From a virus: a stretch of DNA of 30,981 bases. The notes below the pieces were generated by a model. That model saw only the letters and a list, made by a program, of their open reading frames with translations, had not been told where the DNA came from and did not search any database. The DNA lies in IMG/VR virus record IMGVR_UViG_3300009691_000004, positions 1 to 30,981 of that record. One strand, 5' to 3'. Position 1 is the first letter of the stretch; the number at the start of each line of letters is the position of its first letter. Below are positions 8,835 to 17,095 of the stretch, in pieces. The position numbers were made by a program, and so were the translations under genes.

Positions 8835-9827
8835 TTAGACGACGGTAATGTTACCAATCGACGACATCACGGTCCACGTTGTGTTCGCAACCGTGCATAC
8901 GAGTTCAACGCAATCATACTGAAGCGTTCCCTCGATGTACCCGCCAACCCCTGTAGTCGAGGTAAGGTTTCCAAAATTGATATTCTCACTCGCATTCTGC
9001 GCCACTCGCCACAATCCCGCCCCCTTACCGACAATCCGTAAAATATCCCCGACTGCCGCGGTATCGGCAAGCGTCACAGTGACAAGCGCCGCATTATTGC
9101 AAATATACCCGCTATTCACCGCAGCTGTCTGTGACGTTCCCGTCACTTCACTCCAGGATATTCCCGTGCCAGTTGCTGTAATCGTCGTCGCGGTAATCGT
9201 CAGCCCACTTCCCGCTGTGAGCCACGTCACGGCTCCGAGCGAGTCGTCCCAAAACATGATCCTGTCTGCATCTGGATCCGCAAGCGACGCGCCCGTCCCA
9301 CCATCCGCAAGCGCTACGTCTGTTCCTCCGACAAAGTAGATTGCGGTACTGTTTACTGTGGGCGTAGACCCGAAGTTCACCACACCACCGGCAATCGTGA
9401 GCGCGTTCACGCCGTGTGAAATTGTCACATCGCCGGCATTGAAATTGATCACCGCACCCGAGGCAAGAAATAGATCGGACCACATGAGAGACGTAGTGCC
9501 GAGCGCCGCGCCGTCGCTTGTCGCGGGATTTATATTCCCAGACGATGTCACGCTCGACGGCGTGATCGCCCCGAGTGTGAGCGTAATCGCAGGAGTAGTG
9601 GTTGCGGTCGCCACCGAGCCGGACACGCCGTTTGCCGTGACGACCGACACGCTCGTGACCGTCCCCGACCCGGTTGACGAATTTACGACCACGCCGCCCT
9701 CCTTACGAAGCACCTCGCCCGCAGCCGAGTTCGCGAGCGCGCTCAACGCTTCGATGAGCGTAATTTCGGCACTAGTGAGTTCGCTACCGAGCGTTGGCGG
9801 GGTAAAATTTTCAAACCTGCCTCCCAT
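8835..9827 (-). CDS. Fibre protein with conserved C-terminal cap
   Basis: 330 residues, 4 nt after the coiled-coil gene. The N-terminus includes a helix (SAEITLIEALSALANSAAGE). A run of fibre-type phrases follows (GSGTVTSVSVVTANGVSGSV, PAITLTLGAITPSSV, SLMWSDLFLASGAVINFNAG, ADGGTGASLADPDADRIMFW). The C-terminal 110 residues (SWSEVTGTSQTAAVNSGYI, ILRIVGKGAGLWRVAQNASE, GGYIEGTLQYDCVELVC) match a terminal domain I have seen on many metagenomic phage fibres, ending GNITVV. This domain is probably a trimeric tip. The chain lacks an enzyme signature and is probably a tail or head fibre that binds the host. Recognition comes from memory of the pattern, not a search. Confidence 0.72.
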   Translation of the reverse strand: MGGRFENFTPPTLGSELTSAEITLIEALSALANSAAGEVLRKEGGVVVNSSTGSGTVTSVSVVTANGVSGSVATATTTPAITLTLGAITPSSVTSSGNINPATSDGAALGTTSLMWSDLFLASGAVINFNAGDVTISHGVNALTIAGGVVNFGSTPTVNSTAIYFVGGTDVALADGGTGASLADPDADRIMFWDDSLGAVTWLTAGSGLTITATTITATGTGISWSEVTGTSQTAAVNSGYICNNAALVTVTLADTAAVGDILRIVGKGAGLWRVAQNASENINFGNLTSTTGVGGYIEGTLQYDCVELVCTVANTTWTVMSSIGNITVV

Positions 9828-9831
9828 AAAA

Positions 9832-10491
9832 TTAAAGTTGCATTTCTCTGGTAATACCGGCCTCTTCGCGCAGCTTCTTCACACGCGCTTCATATTTCGC
9901 AATTTCCGCTTCTCGATGATTCAGGTATTGTTCCTTCTCAACAGCTTCGGCAAGCGCCGTCTGCCCGAGAGCGATAGTATCGGCGATCTCCTTCTTCAAT
10001 TCCTGTAAAGAAATCACGTCCTGCTGCAAAGCATTCTTCTCCGCAACCACGATGTCTACATTTGCCCGTTCTTCCGCAAGCGTTTCCCTTACAGCAGCAA
10101 CACGTTTCGTAACCGACGCAAATGTCTTTTGCCAGTTACGCACATCTTCCGCAAGAGATACCGCATAACTTTGTAAAGTTTCTAACTCCGTGCGCTTTCC
10201 ATCAACCGATTCCCCCGCTTTTTGCTCGGCGCGCGCAAGCGTGTTAATACTGCCAGTCATGGCTTGCACCACCTCGACTGTTTCCTGCCGAACCTCGCCC
10301 AAGTGTCTTTCCGCCGCAACTATTTCCGCAAGAAGCGTATCACGCTGCGTGCCAACCTCCGCGCACTCTGAACGTATCCGCTCAAGATCCGACATCACCG
10401 CGGCCTTCTCGATCCCAAGCCGAACAATCGCCTGATCATACTCAATCATACGCGTGTCTGGCGTGCCATTTTTAGTGACTATCAACGTCAT
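9832..10491 (-). CDS. Coiled-coil structural protein
   Basis: 219 residues, 3 nt after the stop of the gene before it. From about residue 18 to 212 the sequence is almost wholly helical, with heptad-like spacing and many Glu, Lys, Ala, Leu and Arg (AAVMSDLERIRSECAEV, AEIVAAERHLGEVRQETVEV, LREEAGITREMQL at the end). The short N-terminus (MTLIVTKNGTPDTRM) is extended. No catalytic motif is seen. A long coiled coil between a beta-rich protein and a fibre could be a stalk or linker for appendages, or an assembly chaperone. It is too short for a typical tape measure. Family unknown. Confidence 0.62.
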   Translation of the reverse strand: MTLIVTKNGTPDTRMIEYDQAIVRLGIEKAAVMSDLERIRSECAEVGTQRDTLLAEIVAAERHLGEVRQETVEVVQAMTGSINTLARAEQKAGESVDGKRTELETLQSYAVSLAEDVRNWQKTFASVTKRVAAVRETLAEERANVDIVVAEKNALQQDVISLQELKKEIADTIALGQTALAEAVEKEQYLNHREAEIAKYEARVKKLREEAGITREMQL

Positions 10492-10494
10492 AGT

Positions 10495-11058
10495 TTATGC
10501 CTGTAGATTCTTCTCAAACCATACCTCGACGCCCTCGCCGGAAACCGTCGCGTCAAGCCAGATGCTACTGATGCTCTCCACCTGCAACCCAATAGACTCG
10601 TTGTTGTCGAGTGAAACCCAGCCAGTACCGGTGTTAAGCGCCGTTGCGGAACTATACCCCACGGTGATATTCCCCGTGTTTGCGCTCTTCGCTTTGATGT
10701 TGACGCTGATGCCATCCGGCACCGTTTTCGGCGCTGTCAAGGTCACTGTTGCTCCGGCCGCTTCTGTGGCAAGGTCATTTCGAGCGAGTAATGTAATTGT
10801 TCCAGCAACAACAGACCCAATGGTGTATGTTCCGTCATTTGATGTTGACCCCGCAACGGTAATCTGATCCCCTGCCTGAAACCCGGCCACAAGAAAAAGA
10901 TTTGCCGAGTCGGTGATGGTATCGGCAGACGCATTATTTTCATTGAATGCGATCGTCGTCGCGCGACGCTTTACCGTAAGCGCCTCCGGTGTTCCCGAGG
11001 TTTGCACGTTAAATTGAAACGTGAACGGGATAGGAAGATTTTGTGTTCTTGTTGACAT
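10495..11058 (-). CDS. Beta-rich virion protein of unknown role
   Basis: 187 residues from ATG 11058 (MSTRTQNLPIPFTFQFNV). An in-frame ATG at 11127 would add 23 low-complexity residues read through a GC-rich hairpin, so the inner start is preferred; AAGGG lies about 12 nt upstream. The sequence is strand-rich: FLVAGFQAGDQITVAGSTSN, GTYTIGSVVAGTITLL (a motif seen in phage and prophage virion proteins), then VPDGISVNIKAKSANTGNI and a terminal domain GTGWVSLDNNESIGLQVES with IWLDATVSGEGVEVWFEKN. The last part resembles small decoration-type domains. A minor virion or appendage protein is likely from context; no family recognised. Confidence 0.6.
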   Translation of the reverse strand: MSTRTQNLPIPFTFQFNVQTSGTPEALTVKRRATTIAFNENNASADTITDSANLFLVAGFQAGDQITVAGSTSNDGTYTIGSVVAGTITLLARNDLATEAAGATVTLTAPKTVPDGISVNIKAKSANTGNITVGYSSATALNTGTGWVSLDNNESIGLQVESISSIWLDATVSGEGVEVWFEKNLQA

Positions 11059-11078
11059 ATATGTTAAGCCCTTGCTTC

Positions 11079-11123
11079 CCCCTCCCTGTTTTGATGATCC
11101 CGTCAGGGGGTCAGAGGGAGGGG
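11079..11123 (-). other. GC-rich intercistronic hairpin
   Basis: CCCCTCCCT (11079-11087) pairs perfectly with AGGGAGGGG (11115-11123). A second nested stem lies inside (GATCCC near 11095 with GGGGTC near 11107, one wobble). It lies in the gap between the giant repeat gene (stop 11161) and the next ATG (11058). No T-tract follows on either strand, so it is not a plain intrinsic terminator. It may protect or process the mRNA or lower downstream expression. Confidence 0.5.
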
Positions 11124-11160
11124 ACAAAAGCTCAATTATTTCACAAGTTAATAATCAAGA

Positions 11161-14100
11161 TTAAGAGACTGCATTGCTGAACGGAGTGATCTCTGTACCA
11201 CTTGCTTGCGAGTATCCTCGCACGAACCAATGATCAGAAGTCGCATCAACGAGTTCAAAGTATTCACCCTGTGCCGCGAGACCGGAAGTCGAGCGGTTAA
11301 GAGTGATCGTGTCGTCGTTGTCCGCAGCCCACCAAATATTCGGAGCAGTCGCGGTATCAGAGTCTTGGATAACGAACCCGCGCATCTCATCAGTAGCATT
11401 TGCCACCTGAATGATGTGGCTGTTCGATGTCGCAGTCACCGTAACCAAAAACCTATAGATCGCGCCTGACCCCGTTGCATCCGGCAAGGTAATCGTCGTC
11501 CCGCTTGCGGTATCAAGCGCAATGAGCCTGCCTTCGTGAGCAATAGTTACCGTCAGCGCCGAACCGCCCGCTACCAATCTGCCAGAGACATCATTCCATC
11601 GGTTGAGCTCTGTTGCCGTTGCCGCAAGACTCGTCGTTCCGTCATTGAGCGTCGTGTAGTTAAGCTGGCCGGTAACAGTAACCGCTTCATCGAATGTCGC
11701 CGTACCATCATCTACCTTGAGCGCCTCAACATTCGCACCGGTCGCACTGATGTAGACCGCGTATGCGCCCGCAGTACCAGCGCCCGTCGTTTGCTCAACC
11801 GCAAGAACGTTAGAAGTTGCACTCGGAGAACCCGTTGAGAGAAGCCGCACCGCATCCGCGCCAGCAACGAGGGCGCCCGTATGCGAAACATCGAGGACAA
11901 CTCCCTCACCGGAAGTGCCTGTACCCGCAGAAGATACGTAGATCGCCTGCCCCGCTACTGCAGTACCCATCGCGATGCTCAACGCGGATCCGGTCGAAGC
12001 GGCTGTCGCAAATGTCAACTGAATAAGGTTCGAGTCAAGAAGTCCTGTCTGGTTGACGAACAAAACGTGATCATCTGTTCCGCCATCAGTGCCCGTATTC
12101 GCAATATAGATAAGTGGAGCGGTTCGTATGCCTGCCGCATCAATAAGCATCGCATTACCCGCAAGGTCAGTACCCATGTCCACATGGATCGCGTGGCCCG
12201 TTGCGGCACCTGTTGCGTAGACAATATCGAGCACATTCCCTGTAGAGACACCAGTGAGGTTAATGTCAAACACATGACTATTTGAAGTCGACGTGTCGTC
12301 AATCTTAATGAGATCGTCTGTGCGCGTTCCTGCCGCGTCAAGAACGAACGCAGACCCTTCAACTGCAGTCGCCATGTCCACATGAATTGCTTCTCCTGTG
12401 GCAGCCGCAGAAAACACGATATCGAGCACGTTCCCGGTATATACACCGGAAATGTTAATGTCGAAGATATGCGAGTTTCCAGTGGAAGAATCGTCGATCT
12501 TGATAAGATCGTCCGTGCGGGCGCCAGCGGCAGTCAAGAGGATTGCAGAACCGGCTACATTGTCAGCCATCACTACAGAGATTGCTTCTCCTGTGGCCGC
12601 GGCCGAGAAGGTAATGTCGAGAACATTCCCCGTATAAACACCGGAAACATTAATATCAACAATGTTCGCGCTTCCTGTTGAAGAGTCGTCAATCTGAATC
12701 AAGTCATCAGTACGAGCACCCGCTGCCGCAATTAAGAGCGCAGCACCAGCAAGGTTCGTACCCATATCAATCTGCACCGCGTCTCCTGTAGAAGCCGCGG
12801 ACGAAAAAGCGATATCGATGATATTACCCGTGTAGAGTCCCGTAACGTCTATATCGATGAAGTCAGAAGCTGCAGCGCCAGTCATGGTGATGTCCGCATT
12901 AAGGAACGTGCCACCTGCACCGGACCCGAAGGTGCCGTCAAAGGTAACAAGGATCGTTTCTACGGTGCGTGCGCCGGCGTGATCAATCGTAAGCGCCTTG
13001 TATGCGACACCTGCGTCAAGATTCAAGTGAACCAGTGATCCTGTTGTCGCCGCGCCCGAGGTAGTAAGTGTTAATACACTTCCGGTGAATACGCCGCTCA
13101 CAGTCATCAGCATGATGCCGTCAACGCTTCCTGTTTCAGATGTAGTTACTTCTATAAGATTATCCGTTCGTGCGCCCGCGCCCGTAATATTGATAGCTGC
13201 GCCAGCTACGTTGTCAGCCATGACTACGTTAATCGCGTTTCCTGTATCGGCTGCCGAGTAGGTGATGTCGAGAATGTTCCCCGAACCAACTCCTGACGAG
13301 TTGATGTCAAAAACATGACCCGTACTGGTATTGGAGTCGGCAATCTCCATAAAGTCACCCGCTCCCGAACCATCATGGGTTATGGCAACCAAGTTCGCCG
13401 TTCGTGCCTCGTTACTGCCGTTGATCGTTATTGCAACACCACCCGTTGACGCATTTAAGTCGAGGTTGATAAGGCTACCGGTAAAAGTCGTCGAGGTCAC
13501 AATATCCAAGACATTCCCTGAACCGGCCCCATCAACGTTTATATCGATGTAGACAGCGGAACCAGTAGCGTCAGAACTCAACTCAACGTATGGTTGCGTG
13601 CGAACACCAGACCCTTCGACGTGAAGTGCGGTCATCGCAACAGCATTATCCAAGTTTACGAAGAATACATTACCGGTAGCGGCCGCCGAGCTTGCGAAAT
13701 CAAAGACATCGCCAGTGTACACGCCGGTCAAATCAACATCGATAATATCAGCGCTTCCAGTCCCCGCATCATCAATGTTGATGAGTGGCGCCGTTCGTAC
13801 TCCGGTTCCGCCGGACAAAAGAATCCCGTTTGTATCAAGGTTAGCCGAATTATCGAATACAATACTGATCGCAGAACCGGCAGGAGACCCCGCATATGAC
13901 CCCACAAAATCAAATCCAATCGTCGCGCCTGACCCTGAGGAATTGATATCCAGAACGCTGTGGTTACCCGTCGAATCATCCGTAAACTGAATATCCGCGC
14001 CAGTGCGAGCTGTTCCACCCGAATCAATATGAATCGCTCGGGCTGCAATAGCCTGATCCATATCAAGATAGATACCGCGTCCGGTTGAAGCGCCGGTGAA

Positions 14101-14463
14101 AAGAAATTCAAGTGCATCGCCTGACTTCGCTCCCGACGTGGTGATACGAAGCGTATCAAGCGCTCCGGTTGTCGGGTCAGTCAAGACAATCGCTCCGGCA
14201 TCCACCGTCACCGCTTGTCCGTTTTCGTATACGCCGTTCAAGTCTCCCACGGAACCAACCGCGGAAGTAAGAAGATTATATTCCGTCGTACCGTCCCAAA
14301 AACGTAACGAACTTGAACGACGATACAAAAGCATGTCGTTCGCGGAGGTCGGCGTTGTCGTGATGTTCGCATCAAAGCGAATCGCGCCAAGATCGCTTGC
14401 GCGTCTCTGGCGAATATTAAATCCACCGACAGACGCTGCTCTGCCTGAATCAAATGTAGGCAT
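11161..14463 (-). CDS. Giant repeat-built virion protein (about ten 65-residue repeats)
   Basis: 1100 residues. After an N-terminal segment of about 120 residues, the chain is built of repeats of about 65 residues. A typical unit is AGARTDDLIKIDDSSTG, then IFDINISGVYTGNVLDI, then AAATGEAIHVDMATAVEGSA. The Arg-Thr marker occurs ten times (ARTG, VRTA, VRTQ, ARTA, ARTD, ARTV, ARTD, ARTD, TRTD, IRTA). Regular short strands with D, G, T and N turns suggest a beta-solenoid. From about residue 940 is a different end domain (TSLAATATELNRWNDVSGRL, common in phage fibres, and IWWAADNDDTITLNRST). It follows the major capsid gene directly, so it may be a head fibre, a capsid appendage or a tail fibre. 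The DNA is also repetitive, with phrases recurring between 12.2 and 13.8 kb, so repeat gain or loss is likely. Confidence 0.75.
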   Translation of the reverse strand: MPTFDSGRAASVGGFNIRQRRASDLGAIRFDANITTTPTSANDMLLYRRSSSLRFWDGTTEYNLLTSAVGSVGDLNGVYENGQAVTVDAGAIVLTDPTTGALDTLRITTSGAKSGDALEFLFTGASTGRGIYLDMDQAIAARAIHIDSGGTARTGADIQFTDDSTGNHSVLDINSSGSGATIGFDFVGSYAGSPAGSAISIVFDNSANLDTNGILLSGGTGVRTAPLINIDDAGTGSADIIDVDLTGVYTGDVFDFASSAAATGNVFFVNLDNAVAMTALHVEGSGVRTQPYVELSSDATGSAVYIDINVDGAGSGNVLDIVTSTTFTGSLINLDLNASTGGVAITINGSNEARTANLVAITHDGSGAGDFMEIADSNTSTGHVFDINSSGVGSGNILDITYSAADTGNAINVVMADNVAGAAINITGAGARTDNLIEVTTSETGSVDGIMLMTVSGVFTGSVLTLTTSGAATTGSLVHLNLDAGVAYKALTIDHAGARTVETILVTFDGTFGSGAGGTFLNADITMTGAAASDFIDIDVTGLYTGNIIDIAFSSAASTGDAVQIDMGTNLAGAALLIAAAGARTDDLIQIDDSSTGSANIVDINVSGVYTGNVLDITFSAAATGEAISVVMADNVAGSAILLTAAGARTDDLIKIDDSSTGNSHIFDINISGVYTGNVLDIVFSAAATGEAIHVDMATAVEGSAFVLDAAGTRTDDLIKIDDTSTSNSHVFDINLTGVSTGNVLDIVYATGAATGHAIHVDMGTDLAGNAMLIDAAGIRTAPLIYIANTGTDGGTDDHVLFVNQTGLLDSNLIQLTFATAASTGSALSIAMGTAVAGQAIYVSSAGTGTSGEGVVLDVSHTGALVAGADAVRLLSTGSPSATSNVLAVEQTTGAGTAGAYAVYISATGANVEALKVDDGTATFDEAVTVTGQLNYTTLNDGTTSLAATATELNRWNDVSGRLVAGGSALTVTIAHEGRLIALDTASGTTITLPDATGSGAIYRFLVTVTATSNSHIIQVANATDEMRGFVIQDSDTATAPNIWWAADNDDTITLNRSTSGLAAQGEYFELVDATSDHWFVRGYSQASGTEITPFSNAVS

Positions 14464-14613
14464 AGAAGTGAATGGATACGGAGAAGTCGCCGGTACCCCT
14501 CGTGGTCACTAGCCGGGTAAAGGGTGAAATCTCCGATCCATGAAACCAATAAACTTTAATAAGTGACCCTTCGTTAATTCACTTCGTTTTTGGTTTATCA
14601 AAACTTGACAAAC
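14464..14613. other. Gap between major capsid gene and giant repeat gene
   Basis: 150 bp without a convincing reading frame. The half next to the capsid gene is AT-rich and the half before the repeat gene is GC-richer. I see no Shine-Dalgarno before the ATG at 14463 and no convincing terminator. It is longer than most gaps in this operon, so it may hold an internal promoter or an RNA processing site, but none can be defended by eye. Confidence 0.35.
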
Positions 14614-15597
14614 TCACACACTCGTGGCCGCGCTGCCGACAAGCCATTTATAGTCGAGCACACCATACGCATAGCTCGCACTCGATTTAGCTTTCCAATC
14701 GTCCGTATCGAATTCCTCGCCGTTGTTTCCGGGAGTTGCCATCGTAAACGTCGGCATTTCCGAAAACTCAAGGATCGCGTCCTTATGCTTCGTATCCATG
14801 AGCATCCAGTAGTACCGTCCAGTCGCCGATGGAGCACCGAGGTTCGACGTTGCAAGAAGCGGCAGTATGATGTGCCGATACTTGCCCTGATAGACGTTGA
14901 TCGCACGTTCCGCGGTATCCGGTGCGGTCTGCGAGCGCATAAACTCTGCAACCACATTCACGATCGCCGGATCATCCCCGGTCACAATCGTGTCCGGCTT
15001 CGGAACAACCTTTACGTCATTCATGTTCACCATGTTACGGAAGAGCCGCTCGCCCGCCTCAAGATTCGTGCGGTTAAACGCAAGCGTACCGTTTGAGTTA
15101 TCTACGGTTGTCGAGCTTCCGGTAATGGTATGCGAGTCGGAAAAGATCGCAAGCGCGTCTCCGGTCTGCGTGTTGACCGTCTCGCCGTCCATGTTCGTGT
15201 ACGTTGACCCCTGAAGGCCGAACGTAAACATATGCGTGAGGTCGAGCTCAATACGCATTGCGGTAGACTCACCAAGTCCGCGCATCTTTTTCTCGATTTG
15301 ACGATATTTATCGTACTTCCGCATCTCCCACGTCACGCTGTCTCTCAAACCGATACGACTCTTCGTAAGGTTGAGAGTATAGCCTTGCCGCGGTGATCCG
15401 ACAGTGTACGAACTACCCTCATCCTTCCTGCGAGCGAATCCGGGAGAATCGATGTGCGAATGCTCCGATGTAAGATTCTCGTTCGGCAGAATGTCATAAA
15501 GCTGCCGAGCGTTCTTCTCCACCGATTCGTACTCTTCTCTCCACTGGACAAGCGCGTTCTTTACAAGGTCGTTAAACTGTGTTGTAAGAATAGGCAT
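14614..15597 (-). CDS. Major capsid protein, HK97-fold type
   Basis: 327 residues, of usual length for the family. The N-terminal helix LTTQFNDLVKNALVQWREEY leads to an arm and E-loop-like region (ARRKDEGSSYTVGSPRQGYT). A spine-helix-like segment follows at about 90-118 (WEMRKYDKYRQIEKKMRGLG). Later parts include TGDALAIFSDSHTITGSST, a helix LAFNRTNLEAGERLFRNMVN, VKVVPKPDTIVTGDDPAIVN (P-domain-like strand and helix), YRHIILPLLATSNLG and a closing YYWMLMDTKHKDAILEF plus SSASYAYGVLDYKWLVG. The last segments match the end of many HK97-type capsid proteins. It follows scaffold and decoration genes in the usual order. An AAAGG lies about 10 nt before the ATG. Confidence 0.85.
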   Translation of the reverse strand: MPILTTQFNDLVKNALVQWREEYESVEKNARQLYDILPNENLTSEHSHIDSPGFARRKDEGSSYTVGSPRQGYTLNLTKSRIGLRDSVTWEMRKYDKYRQIEKKMRGLGESTAMRIELDLTHMFTFGLQGSTYTNMDGETVNTQTGDALAIFSDSHTITGSSTTVDNSNGTLAFNRTNLEAGERLFRNMVNMNDVKVVPKPDTIVTGDDPAIVNVVAEFMRSQTAPDTAERAINVYQGKYRHIILPLLATSNLGAPSATGRYYWMLMDTKHKDAILEFSEMPTFTMATPGNNGEEFDTDDWKAKSSASYAYGVLDYKWLVGSAATSV

Positions 15598-15670
15598 AAT
15601 AAAAGACCTTTCTAACTAATAAAGTCTTCGTTTATTGCCTCCGTTTTTTCTTACTTCGTTTTTTCACCTA

Positions 15671-16093
15671 CTATTCAAAAACAGTAGGCAACCTGCGTGA
15701 CATCTTCCCGACAACAAGCGTCGTCGAGATGAACTGCGTCACATACACATCGTTGTTCGTCGACGCGCCCACGTTCACCGATTGCGTCGCTTCCACATAG
15801 TCAACGTACTCGCCGACATCAGTGAGAGCCGCAGCGGTTGTGGTGGCGTCGAACAGGTACTCTGCATCCACGTTGCACACGAGTACCGGAACCTTATCGG
15901 TCGTCGTATCCGTTGCAGCAACCGTTTCCTGAATCAAACCAAGCAACGGAAAAGCTCCGCCAGCCGTGTAATCAACAACCCGACCCAAAGTCCCAAGCGC
16001 GACCGCATCATTGAACGTGAATGCAGTCGATGCGGTTTTCTGATACCACTCAAGGTGGCAGTCCCCGTTAGGACGAAATAATCTCATCGCCAT
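15671..16093 (-). CDS. Head decoration/stabilisation protein
   Basis: 140 residues between scaffold and capsid genes, the usual place for a capsid-stabilising protein. It is strand-rich: MRLFRPNGDCHLEWYQKTAS, FTFNDAVALGTLGRVVDYTA, VPVLVCNVDAEYLFDATT, ending FISTTLVVGKMSRRLPTVFE. The middle (GGAFPLLGLIQETVAATDTT and VGEYVDYVEATQSVNVGAST) resembles small head-surface proteins that sit on the capsid lattice. No catalytic residues are seen. The function is inferred mostly from gene order and size; the family is not certain. Confidence 0.68.
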   Translation of the reverse strand: MAMRLFRPNGDCHLEWYQKTASTAFTFNDAVALGTLGRVVDYTAGGAFPLLGLIQETVAATDTTTDKVPVLVCNVDAEYLFDATTTAAALTDVGEYVDYVEATQSVNVGASTNNDVYVTQFISTTLVVGKMSRRLPTVFE

Positions 16094-16100
16094 ACATTTA

Positions 16101-16156
16101 AGGCGACATCATTCCAGTCGCTTAAGGCGACCAAAACAGTGTCATTCCAACTGTTT
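16101..16156 (-). promoter_or_regulatory. Two tandem RNA hairpins with the same loop sequence before the decoration gene
   Basis: In the leftward transcript two hairpins follow each other. The first has stem AAACAG/CTGTTT (16134-16139 with 16151-16156) and loop TTGGAATGACA. The second has stem GCGAC/GTCGC (16103-16107 with 16117-16121) and loop TGGAATGAT. The stems differ but both loops contain TGGAATGA. The first overlaps the scaffold stop codon and the second ends 10 nt before the decoration ATG. A third GCGAC copy at 16127-16131 can pair with the same GTCGC. A protein-binding or translation-control site is possible. Confidence 0.5.
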
Positions 16157-16901
16157 AGATTTTAGTAACATCGATCACATTGTCCTTTGAAGGATCGATC
16201 TTGGCTACCTTCTCCGGATCAACGTGCATGGCCCGGGCCATTTCTTTTCCCTTCTCGGAAAGAATACCCGCGCCCCTCACTCCTTCGTTTCTGTCTCCTG
16301 CGCCGCCTGCGCCGTGGCCGGTTTCAAGATTCCCCTGAATCCGCCCCTCGCGCACACCGCGCTCATGCTCCGATCGAAGATACTCGTCCAGTTTCCCGGT
16401 CGAGCGTTTATGCAAAAGAAACGCCTCGTCCATTCGATCCACGATCTCACTCTCAGTGATTTCCCCACCCCGAAAAACAAGATTCGTTGCCAGCGCGTTC
16501 CACTGCACATCGTCAACGTACTCGGGGTGCATTCGTAAAAATGTACGCCGCGCGCTTCTCTCGTTTGCGTCTCGCAGAGCTTTTGTCGCGGCGGCCATCG
16601 CCGTCTCGCCGATTTTCTTCTCGTCGATAACATTCGCGGCCCCCTGACCTCCACCCTGCTCTCCGCTCTGATTACGCTCATCAGCCTTCTTGCGAAGCAA
16701 TCCCTCCCTATAGTTATCGCGCTCCTCCTCGATTTTCTTCAAATCGGACTTCTTTATGGTGACGGTTTCTTCGCCGTCCCCGGCGCCACCTCCGGCGCCG
16801 GCGGCTGCAGCGGCCGCATCAGCGGCAGCCTTATCGGCTGCGGCTTTCGCGGCGGCATCATCACCACCTGTCCCCTGATTGTTTGTTTGTCCGTCTGGCA
16901 T
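16155..16901 (-). CDS. Capsid assembly scaffold protein
   Basis: 248 residues from ATG 16901 (MPDGQTNNQGTGG); an in-frame ATG at 16928 adds nine residues and neither has a well-spaced Shine-Dalgarno. The N-terminal 45 residues are Ala, Gly and Asp low complexity, followed by a charged coiled coil at about 45-75 (VTIKKSDLKKIEEERDNYR), a Gly/Gln linker, helices (AMAAATKALRDANERSARRT, FLRMHPEYVDDVQWNALATN) and a polar Gly-rich stretch. The C-terminus has short charged helices (KEMARAMHVDPEKVAKIDPS). Disorder, coiled coil and a charged C-terminus are typical of internal scaffolds of HK97-type heads, and the place before decoration and capsid genes fits. Confidence 0.75.
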   Translation of the reverse strand: MPDGQTNNQGTGGDDAAAKAAADKAAADAAAAAAGAGGGAGDGEETVTIKKSDLKKIEEERDNYREGLLRKKADERNQSGEQGGGQGAANVIDEKKIGETAMAAATKALRDANERSARRTFLRMHPEYVDDVQWNALATNLVFRGGEITESEIVDRMDEAFLLHKRSTGKLDEYLRSEHERGVREGRIQGNLETGHGAGGAGDRNEGVRGAGILSEKGKEMARAMHVDPEKVAKIDPSKDNVIDVTKI

Positions 16902-16978
16902 ATTAGTAAAGGTTTTTTTAACTCGCATACCTCAACGAGCACTGCTAATAACGGAACAACGTAAACCATCTGTAGGGG

Positions 16979-17067
16979 GCTGCGTTCCGAGGACGGGCAT
17001 TTTGGAAAACGAAGTCAAACCAAAATGTTTTCCCGTCGTCGGAACGCAGCTACCTACTTATAGCTGC
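16979..17067 (-). promoter_or_regulatory. Long hairpin with a competing alternative stem before scaffold gene
   Basis: A 19-nt arm (16979-16997) pairs with 17032-17050 at 18 of 19 positions, and an inner stem CATTTTGG/CCAAAATG (16998-17005 with 17020-17027) extends it. A second perfect stem, GCAGCTA/TAGCTGC (17046-17052 with 17061-17067), shares GCAGC at 17046-17050 with the long hairpin, so the two cannot form together. In the leftward transcript the short hairpin is made first. No T-tract follows. It lies in the 194-nt gap before the scaffold ATG and looks like a regulatory or processing structure. Confidence 0.55.
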
Positions 17068-17095
17068 TTCGTTGTTTCTAGGCCTAATTATCAAA

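Noticed and set aside
12200-13800. Regular DNA repeats as a CRISPR or satellite array
   Set aside because: Repeats are codons of the 65-residue protein repeat in one open frame; variation follows codon positions.
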